Below, in pieces: positions 1 through 7,881 of a stretch of DNA of 64,000 nucleotides. The notes below the pieces were generated by a model. That model was not told the origin of the DNA and ran no database searches. It was given only the letters and a program-made list of their open reading frames with translations. The position numbers and the translations under genes were made by a program. The stretch is from Imperialibacter sp965651695. GTDB taxonomy: Bacteria; Bacteroidota; Bacteroidia; Cytophagales; Cyclobacteriaceae. Position 1 is the stretch's first letter, and every line of letters begins with the position of its first letter. The stretch is from contig CBFGTI010000010.1 of the NCBI GenBank assembly GCA_965651695.1, positions 1-64,000 on the forward strand. Reading direction: 5' to 3'.

Positions 1-637
1 CCGCTGTTTGCGTAATAAAAGGCACGAGATTGTTGGGAACGCCGTTGGGCAACTCGCCAATCAAAGACGAAGGATGCGCTCCGATTGGGTTAAAATACCT
101 AAGCACTACCACCTTAATCGGTGTTTTGCTCCTAACTTCATCAAAGAGTATGTCCTCGCCAATTTGCTTGGTATTACCATAGGGCGACTCAGCTTTTTTT
201 ACCGGCGTCTGCTCCGTTACAGGCAACTTATCCGGTTGCCCGTAAACAGTGCACGACGACGAAAACACGAGGTTTTTAACCTTATGTTTTTTCATCAGCT
301 TAATAATGGTTAGCAGCGAGCCAATATTATTTGAATAGTATTTTAGCGGCTCACTCACCGACTCACCCACGGCTTTAAAGGCAGCAAAGTGTATAACACC
401 GAAAAGCTCCTTTTCTTTGCTCAGCACGCCGGAAAGAAACTCTTCGTTGGCGCAGTCGCCTTCATGTAAAGTAACCGGCCGGCCAAGAATCCGGGCAATG
501 TTGTCCAACACCGATTTGCTCGAGTTAGAAAAGTCATCTACAAGTACAGGCTCATAGCCAGCCGAAACCAGCTCCACCACAGTGTGAGAACCAATGTATC
601 CGGCCCCGCCTGTTACCAGGATCTTCTTATTTGCCAT
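1..637 (-). CDS. galE: UDP-glucose 4-epimerase (3' part beyond the window)
   Basis: Interconverts UDP-glucose and UDP-galactose with bound NAD in the cytoplasm, feeding exopolysaccharide and glycan synthesis. The 212 visible residues begin with the Rossmann glycine motif GGAGYIGSH and include SSSCTVYG and the YGNTK segment with the catalytic Tyr-x-x-x-Lys, followed by RYFNPIGAHPS; this is the extended short-chain dehydrogenase pattern typical of GalE. The ORF is open to the window edge, so roughly the last third is missing. The ATG lies 11 bases inside the 3' end of the upstream UDP-glucose dehydrogenase gene, so the two are probably translated from one message. A related epimerase acting on UDP-GlcNAc cannot be excluded from this part alone. 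Confidence 0.93.
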   Translation of the reverse strand, partial: MANKKILVTGGAGYIGSHTVVELVSAGYEPVLVDDFSNSSKSVLDNIARILGRPVTLHEGDCANEEFLSGVLSKEKELFGVIHFAAFKAVGESVSEPLKYYSNNIGSLLTIIKLMKKHKVKNLVFSSSCTVYGQPDKLPVTEQTPVKKAESPYGNTKQIGEDILFDEVRSKTPIKVVVLRYFNPIGAHPSSLIGELPNGVPNNLVPFITQTA

Positions 638-1943
638 TTATGTTTCTTCTGCCGATACTGAAATAATGGAAGCCATGTTCTTCCATGGTCTGTGTTTCGT
701 AAACATTTCTGCCATCGAATATTACTTTGGCTTTTAGTGCGGCTTTCAGCCTGTCAAACTCCGGCGTTCTGAAAACAGGCCATTCGGTCATGATAAACAA
801 GGCGTCGGCTCCCTCGGCTGCTTCGTATTCGTCGGCGCAAAACACCACAGAGTCGCCAAACTGCGACTTAACATTCTCAATAGCTTCCGGATCGTAGGCT
901 TTAATATTGGCACCAAGCGCAAGCAGTTCCTTTATATTTTCAAGGGCGGGCGCTTCTCTAATGTCGTCGGTATAGGGCTTAAATGCCAGTCCCCAAATCG
1001 CAAACGTTTTTCCTTTCAGGTCGCCTTTGTAGTAATCTTTTGCCCGTGCGATAAGCTTTGTTTTCTGGTCCTTGTTTACCTGCATCACAGACTGAAGGAT
1101 TTTAAAGTCATAATGTACGTCCCTGGCTGATTTGGCCAACGCCTGCACATCCTTCGGAAAGCAGCTTCCGCCATAGCCAATCCCCGCAAACAAAAAGCGC
1201 TTGCCAATCCGGCTATCGGTGCCTATGCCTTTCCGCACCATATCTACATCGGCACCAAGCAATTCGCACATGTTGGCGATCTCGTTCATAAAGGTAATTT
1301 TGGTTGCCAGAAATGAGTTGGCGGCATACTTGGTAAGCTCGGCAGACCTCTCATCCATAAAAATGACCGGGTTGCCCTGCCGCACAAACGGTGCGTACAG
1401 CTGGTCCATTACCTTTTTTGCTCTTTCTGAGCTAGTGCCTACTACTACCCGGTCGGGCTTCATAAAGTCTTCTACAGCCACTCCCTCTCTCAGAAATTCC
1501 GGGTTCGACACTACGTCAAAATCAACCTTTGCGTTTTTTGCAATGTGCGACCTTACCTTTTCGGCAGTACCCACCGGCACTGTACTTTTGTCTACTATCA
1601 CGGTATACTCTTCTAAAAGGGGACCCAGGTCGTCGGCTACCTTCAATACATATTTCAAGTCGGCCGAGCCATCTTCACCGGGAGGGGTTGGCAACGCCAG
1701 AAAGATGATCTTGGCTCCTTTTATCCCTTCAGCCAGGTCGGTCGTAAAACTTAGCCTCCCCTGTCGTATATTTCGCTCAAAAAGCACATCCAGGCCTGGT
1801 TCATAGATAGGCATTATCTGGTTTTTCAGCTTTTCAACCTTTTTCTCGTCTATATCAATACAGGTTACGTGATTGCCCGTTTCGGAGAAACAGGTACCGG
1901 TTACCAGTCCTACATAACCGGTTCCTACAACTGCTATTTTCAT
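627..1943 (-). CDS. ugd: UDP-glucose 6-dehydrogenase
   Basis: Oxidises UDP-glucose to UDP-glucuronate with two NAD, giving a sugar donor for capsule and exopolysaccharide. The 438-residue protein has the usual family length. It shows the N-terminal NAD-binding glycine motif GTGYVG (residues 7-12), the STVPVGT segment near residue 120, and the active-site GYGGSCFPKD with catalytic Cys at about 261, then the C-terminal UDP-binding domain. The start is the ATG directly before the conserved MKIAVVGTGYVG. The gene overlaps galE by 11 bases and is read first, so the pair supplies UDP-glucuronate and UDP-galactose together. The closest alternative would be a UDP-ManNAc dehydrogenase, which is less likely given the galE partner. 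Confidence 0.95.
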   Translation of the reverse strand: MKIAVVGTGYVGLVTGTCFSETGNHVTCIDIDEKKVEKLKNQIMPIYEPGLDVLFERNIRQGRLSFTTDLAEGIKGAKIIFLALPTPPGEDGSADLKYVLKVADDLGPLLEEYTVIVDKSTVPVGTAEKVRSHIAKNAKVDFDVVSNPEFLREGVAVEDFMKPDRVVVGTSSERAKKVMDQLYAPFVRQGNPVIFMDERSAELTKYAANSFLATKITFMNEIANMCELLGADVDMVRKGIGTDSRIGKRFLFAGIGYGGSCFPKDVQALAKSARDVHYDFKILQSVMQVNKDQKTKLIARAKDYYKGDLKGKTFAIWGLAFKPYTDDIREAPALENIKELLALGANIKAYDPEAIENVKSQFGDSVVFCADEYEAAEGADALFIMTEWPVFRTPEFDRLKAALKAKVIFDGRNVYETQTMEEHGFHYFSIGRRNINGK

Positions 1944-2136
1944 TATTTTTTGTTAGTATTATAAGAAGTGAACAAAACTATTAATCAATGTTTAAAAGCA
2001 CTACTGTGTCAGGCCAATAAACGTGTGAATCAAATTATTATTGGTTGTGCAAATATGATGAAATTTGCAAAACTCTTATATGTTTATAAACTGGATGAGA
2101 CAAACTGCGTTCTAGCACTAAAACAACATAAACAAC

Positions 2137-3300
2137 ATGGAAACCCTTATTAATGAAATGGAAACTTCTTTCGAGACCGAGAACAAACACATGATCGAAA
2201 GCATGGTGAGAGATTTGGCCAGGACGAGGATTCAGCCATTTATACGGCAATGGGACGATGAGCAGCATTTTCCGGTCGATCTTTTTAAAGAGATGGGCGA
2301 GCTCGGGTTAATGGGGGTTTTGGTGCCACAGGAATACGGCGGCTCGGGCTTCGGCTATGGCGAATATATTACCGCAATCATCGAGGTGTCTAAAGTAGAT
2401 CCCTCCATCGGCCTTTCCCTGGCGGCCCACAATTCGCTTTGCACGGGGCATATATTACAGTTTGGTGACGAAGACCAGAAAAGAAAGTGGCTACCCAAAT
2501 TGGCCACCGGGCAATGGATTGGCGCCTGGGGGCTTACGGAGCCCAACACGGGCTCCGACGCAGCTAACATGAAAACAACAGCAGTAAAAGACGGCAGCGA
2601 TTGGGTGCTCAACGGATCGAAGAATTTTATCACTCACGGTACCTCGGGTGATGTGGCAGTTGTAATTGCCCGCACCGGAGAAAAAGGCGATTCGCATGGC
2701 ATGACAGCTTTTGTGGTGGAGCGTGGAACAAAGGGCTTTTTGACCGGCCGGAAGGAGGACAAGCTGGGTATGAGAGCGTCGGAAACGGCCGAAATGATTT
2801 TTGAAGATTGCAGGGTACCCGGCTCACAGGTGCTGGGGCAGGTGGGCGATGGCTTTGTGCAGTCGTTAAAAATTTTGGATGGCGGAAGAATTTCGATAGC
2901 CGCACTAAGCTGCGGTACGGCACAGGGTGCGCTGGAAGCAGCCATTGCTTATTCCAAAGAGCGACACCAGTTTAACAAACCCATTGCTTCGTTTCAGGGC
3001 ATTTCGTTTAAGCTGGCCGATATGGCCACCCAGGTAGAAGCAGCCAAATTGCTTACGTACCAGGCCGGGGAACTGAAAAATCTGGGCAAAAAAGTGACCA
3101 AGGAATCGGCCATGGCAAAATACTTTGCTTCAGAGGTGGCGGTATCCGTTGCCAACGAGGCAGTGCAAATTTTTGGAGGCTATGGATTTACCAAAGATTA
3201 TCCGGTGGAGAAGTTTTACCGCGATGCCAAGCTCTGCACTATCGGGGAGGGTACTTCCGAAATCCAAAAAGTGGTTATTTCGAGGGAATTATTAAAATAA
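2137..3300 (+). CDS. Acyl-CoA dehydrogenase
   Basis: An FAD-dependent acyl-CoA dehydrogenase that introduces a trans-2 double bond into acyl-CoA and passes electrons to ETF. The 387-residue length fits the short/medium-chain family. The N-terminal helical domain is followed by the FAD-binding segment WGLTEPNTGSDAANM, and the C-terminal domain carries IGEGTSEIQ, in which Glu 371 is the position of the catalytic base of butyryl-CoA dehydrogenases. The chain-length preference cannot be read reliably; butyryl-, isovaleryl- or glutaryl-type substrates are possible. Translation may begin at the second Met (position 2158), since the first seven residues are not conserved in the family. The gene stands alone, divergent from ugd. 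Confidence 0.9.
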   Translation: METLINEMETSFETENKHMIESMVRDLARTRIQPFIRQWDDEQHFPVDLFKEMGELGLMGVLVPQEYGGSGFGYGEYITAIIEVSKVDPSIGLSLAAHNSLCTGHILQFGDEDQKRKWLPKLATGQWIGAWGLTEPNTGSDAANMKTTAVKDGSDWVLNGSKNFITHGTSGDVAVVIARTGEKGDSHGMTAFVVERGTKGFLTGRKEDKLGMRASETAEMIFEDCRVPGSQVLGQVGDGFVQSLKILDGGRISIAALSCGTAQGALEAAIAYSKERHQFNKPIASFQGISFKLADMATQVEAAKLLTYQAGELKNLGKKVTKESAMAKYFASEVAVSVANEAVQIFGGYGFTKDYPVEKFYRDAKLCTIGEGTSEIQKVVISRELLK

Positions 3301-3301
3301 A

Positions 3302-3334
3302 TTTGAGCTTTTGAAAATAAAAAAACTATCTTTG
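3302..3334 (+). promoter_or_regulatory. Bacteroidota-type promoter of rpsU
   Basis: TTTG at 3302-3305 and TATCTTTG at 3327-3334 are separated by 21 bases, an exact match to the Bacteroidota housekeeping consensus (TTTG, about 19-21 bases, TAnnTTTG). It lies 24 bases before the rpsU start codon and just after the stop of the acyl-CoA dehydrogenase gene, so rpsU is expected to have its own strong promoter. Confidence 0.75.
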
Positions 3335-3357
3335 CATCCCATAATTCAAAACTTGAT

Positions 3358-3552
3358 ATGATCGTAGTTAACGTAAAGGAAAACGAATCAATCGACAAGG
3401 CGCTTAAGAGATTCAAGAAGAAGTTTGAAAAAACCGGCGTTCTTAAGGAACTGCGTTCCCGCACCTTTTTTGAGAAGCCTTCTGTGAAAAGAAGAGACGA
3501 AAAAATTAAAGCTGCCTATCGGCAAAAAATGATAAGCGCGGAAAATTCCTAA
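3358..3552 (+). CDS. rpsU: 30S ribosomal protein bS21
   Basis: Small-subunit protein located near the anti-Shine-Dalgarno end of 16S rRNA. The 64-residue, highly basic sequence beginning MIVVNVKENESIDKALKRF, with RSRTFFEKPS and RRDEKIKAA, matches the bS21 family over its whole length. It sits in front of xerC and hpf, an order common in Bacteroidota. In this phylum bS21 has been linked to occlusion of the anti-Shine-Dalgarno sequence; that role is known for the family and not visible here. Confidence 0.96.
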   Translation: MIVVNVKENESIDKALKRFKKKFEKTGVLKELRSRTFFEKPSVKRRDEKIKAAYRQKMISAENS

Positions 3553-3566
3553 AGCTGGATATATTT

Positions 3567-3600
3567 CATAAGTTAGTCCCATCTACAGGGCTAACTTATG
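3567..3600 (+). promoter_or_regulatory. Hairpin between rpsU and xerC that includes the xerC start codon
   Basis: CATAAGTTAG (3567-3576) and CTAACTTATG (3591-3600) are perfect complements. After a one-base bulge the stem continues with CCC (3578-3580) pairing GGG (3588-3590), closing on a seven-base loop. The last three bases of the 3' arm are the ATG of xerC. No T-run follows, so it is not a standard intrinsic terminator. It could act as a 3' processing or stability structure for the abundant rpsU message, or hold xerC translation low. Confidence 0.6.
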
Positions 3601-4476
3601 ATAGATTCGTTCATCAAATATCTCCAGTTCGAAAAACGCTTCAGCCCGCATACTTTACTTTCGTACAAGACCGACCTCGCCCAGGCTGACACTTTCATTT
3701 CCGAAAACTTTCAATGTGCTTTAAAGGATGCCAACTACCAGGCCTTACGGTCGTGGTTAATCCATTTGGTTGAGCAAGGCCTGGAGAGCAAATCCGTCAA
3801 CAGGAAAATCGCCTGTTTAAAATCGTATTTTAAATTTTTGCTGAGCAGGGAAATTATAGAGAAAAATCCTGCGGATAAGCTAAAGCCACTAAAAACCCCT
3901 AAGAAGCTGCCTTCTTTTGTGAGAGAGAGCGAAATGGTGGTGTTGTTGGATCAACTTCCTTTTCCGGAGGGTTTTGTGGGTTGCCGCGACAAACTCATTC
4001 TCAATTTCCTCTACGGCACCGGCATTCGTCTTTCCGAGCTCATTGGCCTCAGGGAGGCTGATATCAATCTTTACCAGAACACCGTTAAGGTATTAGGGAA
4101 AAGGAACAAGGAGCGGGTAATTCCCATCCCGTTAGCGCTGGCTTTTGATGTAAGAAAATATATTGAACTCAAAAGGGAGTTTTTATTAGAAAAAAGCACT
4201 AACTTTTTAATAGTAACTGAGGAGGGGTCCCAATCCTATCCTATGATGATATACAGGGTGGTAAAAGCATACTTGAACATGGTTACTACTTCGGAAAAGA
4301 AAAGCCCGCACGTACTAAGACATACCTTCGCTACCCATTTGCTCAACAAAGGAGCCGATCTCAATGCTGTAAAAGATTTATTAGGACACGCAGGTTTAGC
4401 CGCTACCCAGGTTTACACGCACAATACGCTGGATAAACTAAAGGCAGTGTATAAACAGGCGCATCCTAAAGCTTAA
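3598..4476 (+). CDS. xerC: Tyrosine recombinase XerC
   Basis: Site-specific recombinase that resolves chromosome dimers at dif together with XerD. The 292-residue length is usual for Xer proteins. Residues 1-85 form the SAM-like core-binding domain; the catalytic domain shows Arg144 (GTGIRLSELIGL), Lys168, His258 and Arg261 (HVLRHTFATH), His284 (LLGHAG) and the nucleophile Tyr293 (QVYTHNT), so all six catalytic positions are present. It lies between rpsU and hpf, as in many Bacteroidota, which supports a housekeeping Xer and not a mobile-element integrase. The start codon is buried in a strong hairpin. Confidence 0.9.
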   Translation: MIDSFIKYLQFEKRFSPHTLLSYKTDLAQADTFISENFQCALKDANYQALRSWLIHLVEQGLESKSVNRKIACLKSYFKFLLSREIIEKNPADKLKPLKTPKKLPSFVRESEMVVLLDQLPFPEGFVGCRDKLILNFLYGTGIRLSELIGLREADINLYQNTVKVLGKRNKERVIPIPLALAFDVRKYIELKREFLLEKSTNFLIVTEEGSQSYPMMIYRVVKAYLNMVTTSEKKSPHVLRHTFATHLLNKGADLNAVKDLLGHAGLAATQVYTHNTLDKLKAVYKQAHPKA

Positions 4477-4502
4477 TTTATAACCCTTAAATTTCTAATG
4501 TT

Positions 4503-4799
4503 ATGAAACTGCAAATGCATTCAATCCACTTCGACGCCGACATCAAGCTGTTGAACTTCATTCAGAAGAAAACCGACAAGCTGCACACGTTTTACGATCG
4601 GATTATCGACGGAGAAGTAATAATGCGATTAGAAAAGAATGATATCGACAACAAGGTTGTAGAAATTAAAGTGAATCTGCCTGGATCGCAACTTTTTGCA
4701 AAAGAACAGTCTAAGAGCTTTGAGGCCGCAACGGACATGGCGGTAGAGGCGCTTCGCCGCCAACTGAAAAAATTTAAGGATAAAAAAAGAGCAGCATAA
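4503..4799 (+). CDS. hpf: Ribosome hibernation-promoting factor, short form
   Basis: A 98-residue protein of the HPF/YfiA family, which binds the 30S subunit in the mRNA and tRNA channel and inactivates ribosomes in slow growth. It matches the short type: one domain ending in RRQLKKFKDKKRAA, with the family's alternating strand pattern (MKLQMHSIHFDADIKLLNFI; VVEIKVNLPGSQLFAKEQ) and the conserved FEAATDMAVEALRRQL helix. It lies 26 bases after xerC and ends at a shared hairpin terminator facing metK. Confidence 0.92.
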   Translation: MKLQMHSIHFDADIKLLNFIQKKTDKLHTFYDRIIDGEVIMRLEKNDIDNKVVEIKVNLPGSQLFAKEQSKSFEAATDMAVEALRRQLKKFKDKKRAA

Positions 4800-4807
4800 C
4801 ATACAAA

Positions 4808-4840
4808 CAAAAAAGGGAGCGATTGAAGCTCCCTTTTTTG
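4808..4840. terminator. Bidirectional terminator between hpf and metK
   Basis: Thirteen perfectly paired bases (4808-4820 with 4828-4840) close a seven-base loop. The stem core is GGGAGC/GCTCCC with A6 on the left and T6 on the right, so a U-tract follows the stem on either strand. It serves the converging hpf and metK genes. Confidence 0.92.
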
Positions 4841-4841
4841 T

Positions 4842-6092
4842 TTACAGCGAAAATGCCTTCTTTACCTTGTCGACGTAGTCGAGTTTTTCCCAGGTAAACA
4901 GTTCCACTTCCATGTCTTTGGTTTCACCCGGCCTTTTGAATTTCTTTTTAATCACTTCGGTTTGCCTGCCCATATGCCCGTACGCTGCAGCTTCCTGGTA
5001 CATCGGCTGCCTCAGCTTCAGGCGCTGCTCAATGATGCCGGGGCGCATATCGAAGATCTCAGAAACCTTGCGTGCGATTTCGCCGTCGGTCATTTTTACC
5101 TTCGCCGACCCATAGGTGTCAACAAAAATACCCATGGGTTCTACCACGCCGATAGCGTACGAAACCTGCACAAGCACCTGGTCGGCAACGCCCGCTGCAA
5201 CCAGGTTTTTGGCGATGTGCCGGGTAGCGTAAGCTGCCGAGCGGTCTACTTTGCTTGGATCTTTTCCTGAAAAAGCACCACCGCCATGTGCACCCTTGCC
5301 TCCATAGGTGTCTACTATTATTTTTCTGCCCGTAAGGCCGGTGTCGCCATGTGGCCCGCCAATTACAAATTTGCCAGTGGGGTTAACATGGTATTTTATC
5401 TCCCCTGTAAACAGCTTCTGGATGTGCGCAGGAAGCTGCGCTTTTACCCGCGGAATCAAAATGTTGATAACGTCGGACTTGATCTTCTCCAGCATTTTTT
5501 TCTCCTCGTCAAAATCGTCGTGCTGGGTAGAAATTACGATGGTATCGATCCGGATTGGAGTGTGGTCGTCGGAGTACTCAATCGTTACCTGCGATTTGGC
5601 GTCGGGCCTGAGGTACTTTATGTCCTTTTCTTCTCTTCTCAGAACGGCCAGCTCTCTCAGCAGCCTGTGCGACAGATCGAGCGCCAATGGCATATAGCTT
5701 GACGTCTCGTTTGTGGCAAAGCCAAACATCATGCCCTGGTCGCCTGCACCTTGCTCTTCCGGTTTACCCCTGTCTACACCACGGTTAATATCAGGCGATT
5801 GCTCGTGCACGGCCGACAGCACACCGCAGGAGTTGCCTTCGAACTGGTACTCCGATTTGGTGTAGCCAATCTTGTTGATCACCTCTCTGGCGATTTGCTG
5901 AACATCGAGATAAGTTTCGGATTTCACTTCGCCGGCCAGCACCACCTGTCCGGTGGTTACGAGGGTTTCGCAGGCAACTTTTGAGTTGGGGTCGAAAGCC
6001 AAAAAGTGATCTACAATTGCATCCGAAATTTGGTCGGCTACTTTGTCGGGATGGCCTTCCGATACTGACTCAGAGGTAAATAAATATGGCAT
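4842..6092 (-). CDS. metK: S-adenosylmethionine synthetase
   Basis: Makes S-adenosylmethionine from methionine and ATP in the cytoplasm. The 416-residue sequence starts with the conserved MPYLFTSESVSEGHPDKVADQISDAI, contains GDQGMMFGFA (adenine and methionine loop), VNPTGKFVIGGPHGDTGLTGRK and GGGAFSGKDPSKVDRSAAY, the hallmark ATP-binding loops. It is slightly longer than the E. coli enzyme (384 residues), as is usual in Bacteroidota. A TAAATTTG element at 6138-6131 on the minus strand suggests its own promoter. No SAM riboswitch is seen in the 85-base gap upstream. Confidence 0.97.
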   Translation of the reverse strand: MPYLFTSESVSEGHPDKVADQISDAIVDHFLAFDPNSKVACETLVTTGQVVLAGEVKSETYLDVQQIAREVINKIGYTKSEYQFEGNSCGVLSAVHEQSPDINRGVDRGKPEEQGAGDQGMMFGFATNETSSYMPLALDLSHRLLRELAVLRREEKDIKYLRPDAKSQVTIEYSDDHTPIRIDTIVISTQHDDFDEEKKMLEKIKSDVINILIPRVKAQLPAHIQKLFTGEIKYHVNPTGKFVIGGPHGDTGLTGRKIIVDTYGGKGAHGGGAFSGKDPSKVDRSAAYATRHIAKNLVAAGVADQVLVQVSYAIGVVEPMGIFVDTYGSAKVKMTDGEIARKVSEIFDMRPGIIEQRLKLRQPMYQEAAAYGHMGRQTEVIKKKFKRPGETKDMEVELFTWEKLDYVDKVKKAFSL

Positions 6093-6130
6093 TGCTTTGT
6101 TTTATGCTAAGTGCTTGATTTTAAAGGGTG

Positions 6131-6138
6131 CAAATTTA
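6131..6138 (-). promoter_or_regulatory. Putative -7 element for metK
   Basis: On the minus strand the sequence reads TAAATTTG, an exact TAnnTTTG match, 39 bases before the metK start. No convincing TTTG was found at the expected upstream distance, so it is supported only by one half of the promoter. Confidence 0.4.
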
Positions 6139-6177
6139 AAGGCGCAGTGCTGATTTAAAAAACTTCTATCGCAATTA

Positions 6178-6885
6178 TTATTTACCCAATAAGAAAATAG
6201 CGGGCTTCTTGTGAAGGTCCGGCTTGTTCTTGCTCCAGTCCGAAATTCGACGGGTTTTTATCAGTGCATCAGTAGCGGTAAGGTTACAAGAGATACAGAG
6301 AAGGGTGTTTGGGTGGCATGTGGTTAGCAGCAGCTCCAGCAATTGGTTATTGCGATAAGGGGTTTCCATAAATATCTGCGTAGCTCCTGTTGCCCGTACC
6401 TCTTTCTCCAATTGCTGAATTTTATCTTTTGCAGCTTTTTGATCAATCGGCAGATAACCATGAAAGGTAAACGATTGACCGGAGAAGCCCGAGCTCATCA
6501 AGCTCATAAAAATGGAAGATGGGCCTACCAACGGAACCACCTCTATGCCCTTTTTGTGTGCCAGCGAAACAATTTTGGCGCCGGGGTCTGCAATTCCGGG
6601 GCATCCGGCTTCCGACATTACGCCAGCGCTCTCGCCATTAAGTACGCGGTTTATTAGCACTTCTATCTCGGCGTCGGGTGTGTCTTTATTCAACTCAGAA
6701 AAATCACACTCGCCAATGTTTACTCCCAGTTGCAGCGAGCTTACGAATCGCCTTGAGGTTCGGATATTTTCTGCCAGGAACCATTTGAGGGAAACAATGA
6801 TCTCTTTGGCCTGCGAGTTTATCACAAGACCAGGCTCGTGGTCAGAAATAGGCGTGGGGATTAGAAATATCTTGCCAGGTTGCAT
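6178..6885 (-). CDS. RsmI-like SAM-dependent methyltransferase
   Basis: Tetrapyrrole-methylase-fold protein related to RsmI, the 16S rRNA C1402 2'-O-methyltransferase. The 235-residue sequence has the family's opening KIFLIPTPISDHEP, the SAM loop SEAGCPGIADPGAK and VPLVGPSSIFMSLMSSG, and the MSSGFSGQSFTFHGYLP stretch that corresponds to the RsmI region after the SAM site. It is shorter than RsmI (about 280 residues) and its first motif (TPISD instead of the usual TPIGNL) differs, so it probably is the second paralogue found in many Bacteroidota whose target has not been fixed. It starts 12 bases from the divergent DUF2905 gene. Confidence 0.8.
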   Translation of the reverse strand: MQPGKIFLIPTPISDHEPGLVINSQAKEIIVSLKWFLAENIRTSRRFVSSLQLGVNIGECDFSELNKDTPDAEIEVLINRVLNGESAGVMSEAGCPGIADPGAKIVSLAHKKGIEVVPLVGPSSIFMSLMSSGFSGQSFTFHGYLPIDQKAAKDKIQQLEKEVRATGATQIFMETPYRNNQLLELLLTTCHPNTLLCISCNLTATDALIKTRRISDWSKNKPDLHKKPAIFLLGK

Positions 6886-6897
6886 TAATTTTACCTT

Positions 6898-7107
6898 ATG
6901 GGGAAATGGCTTGTAATTATTGGCGTTACGCTTTTGCTCACGGGCTTGCTGATTATGGCGCTGGGCCGTTTTTTGGAAGGTGGAAAGCTTCCGGGAGATA
7001 TCGTAATTAAAAAGGAAAATTTCACGTTTTACTTCCCAATAGCTACAAGCATTCTCATCAGTATCATCCTTTCGCTGGTCATTTACGTCGTCAACAAATT
7101 AAGATAA
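6898..7107 (+). CDS. DUF2905 small membrane protein
   Basis: A 69-residue inner-membrane protein of unknown function. Two hydrophobic helices (about residues 3-22 and 45-66) flank the conserved hydrophilic loop LEGGKLPGDIVIKKENFTF, which is the signature of DUF2905. It faces an RsmI-like methylase across 12 bases and overlaps the 3' end of the converging hydrolase gene by 9 bases. Confidence 0.88.
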   Translation: MGKWLVIIGVTLLLTGLLIMALGRFLEGGKLPGDIVIKKENFTFYFPIATSILISIILSLVIYVVNKLR

Positions 7108-7881
7108 AAATGCCTTGAGCGTATTCAGAAAGGCTTCGGGTTGTTCGGCATGTACCCAATGCCCAGCCCCGTGAATAGTCACTATTTTACTATCGGGAAA
7201 AAGGCCGGCAATTCGCTCTTTATCCTCATCTCTAATGTAGCGGGAGTTTTCGCCTTTGATAAACAGCACAGGCATGTGCACAGGCTCGCCGCTAACCTCT
7301 GCCACAATATTTTCCAGGTTGTTTTCCAGTGCCGGCAAGTTCAGTTTCCATTCGAACCCATCATTGTTGCGGGCCAGGTTTTTCAGGAGAAACTGCCTTA
7401 CACCTGCTTCCGGCACATATTCGGCAAGTGCTTCGTCCGCTTCTTTCCTCGACGATAGAGAACCGACATTCAGCGCTTTCAGCCCATCCAAAATTGCATC
7501 GTGATGCACTCCGTACCCTCTCGGCGATATGTCTACCACTACCAGTTTGCCGATCAGCTCCGGGTGATGCAGTGCGAAAGTCATCGCTGTTTTTCCACCC
7601 ATCGAGTGCCCTATCACTACAGGCTTATTCGACCCGTTACCGCCGCTGAGGTTTTGTTCTGTCAAAAACTGTTCGAGATCGCCGGCAAGGGCCTGGTAGG
7701 TGTGGGTGCTGTTGTGAAACGACTGCCCGTGGTTTCGTTGATCGACAAGGAACACCTCAAAATCTTCCGAAAGCGCTTTTCCGATAGTAAGCCAGTTGTC
7801 CGAAGAACCAAAGAGGCCATGTAAAATTACCAGCGGAGGCCCCTGGCCCATTTTCCTGAAGAAAAGATTGTTGCTGCTCAT
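7099..7881 (-). CDS. Alpha/beta hydrolase (YbfF-like esterase)
   Basis: A 260-residue alpha/beta-hydrolase. It shows the oxyanion segment LVILHGLFGSSDNW, the nucleophile elbow GHSMGGKTAM, a late Asp region and the terminal histidine motif GAGHWVHAEQP, so the Ser-Asp-His triad looks intact. The layout is that of YbfF-type esterases acting on small acyl esters or acyl-CoAs; the natural substrate is unknown. The start was set at 7881, where ATG shares one base with the TAA stop of pdxJ (TAATG), giving tight coupling to the vitamin B6 gene; the frame is open 22 codons further upstream, but those residues are not family-like. Confidence 0.87.
   Translation of the reverse strand: MSSNNLFFRKMGQGPPLVILHGLFGSSDNWLTIGKALSEDFEVFLVDQRNHGQSFHNSTHTYQALAGDLEQFLTEQNLSGGNGSNKPVVIGHSMGGKTAMTFALHHPELIGKLVVVDISPRGYGVHHDAILDGLKALNVGSLSSRKEADEALAEYVPEAGVRQFLLKNLARNNDGFEWKLNLPALENNLENIVAEVSGEPVHMPVLFIKGENSRYIRDEDKERIAGLFPDSKIVTIHGAGHWVHAEQPEAFLNTLKAFLS

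Noticed and set aside
3598..4476. Integrase of a mobile element
   Set aside because: The recombinase lies between rpsU and hpf as in many Bacteroidota, and no attachment site or cargo is present.
6093..6177. SAM riboswitch upstream of metK
   Set aside because: The gap is only 85 bases and does not show the paired regions or pseudoknot of the SAM-I or SAM-II type, only a -7-like element.
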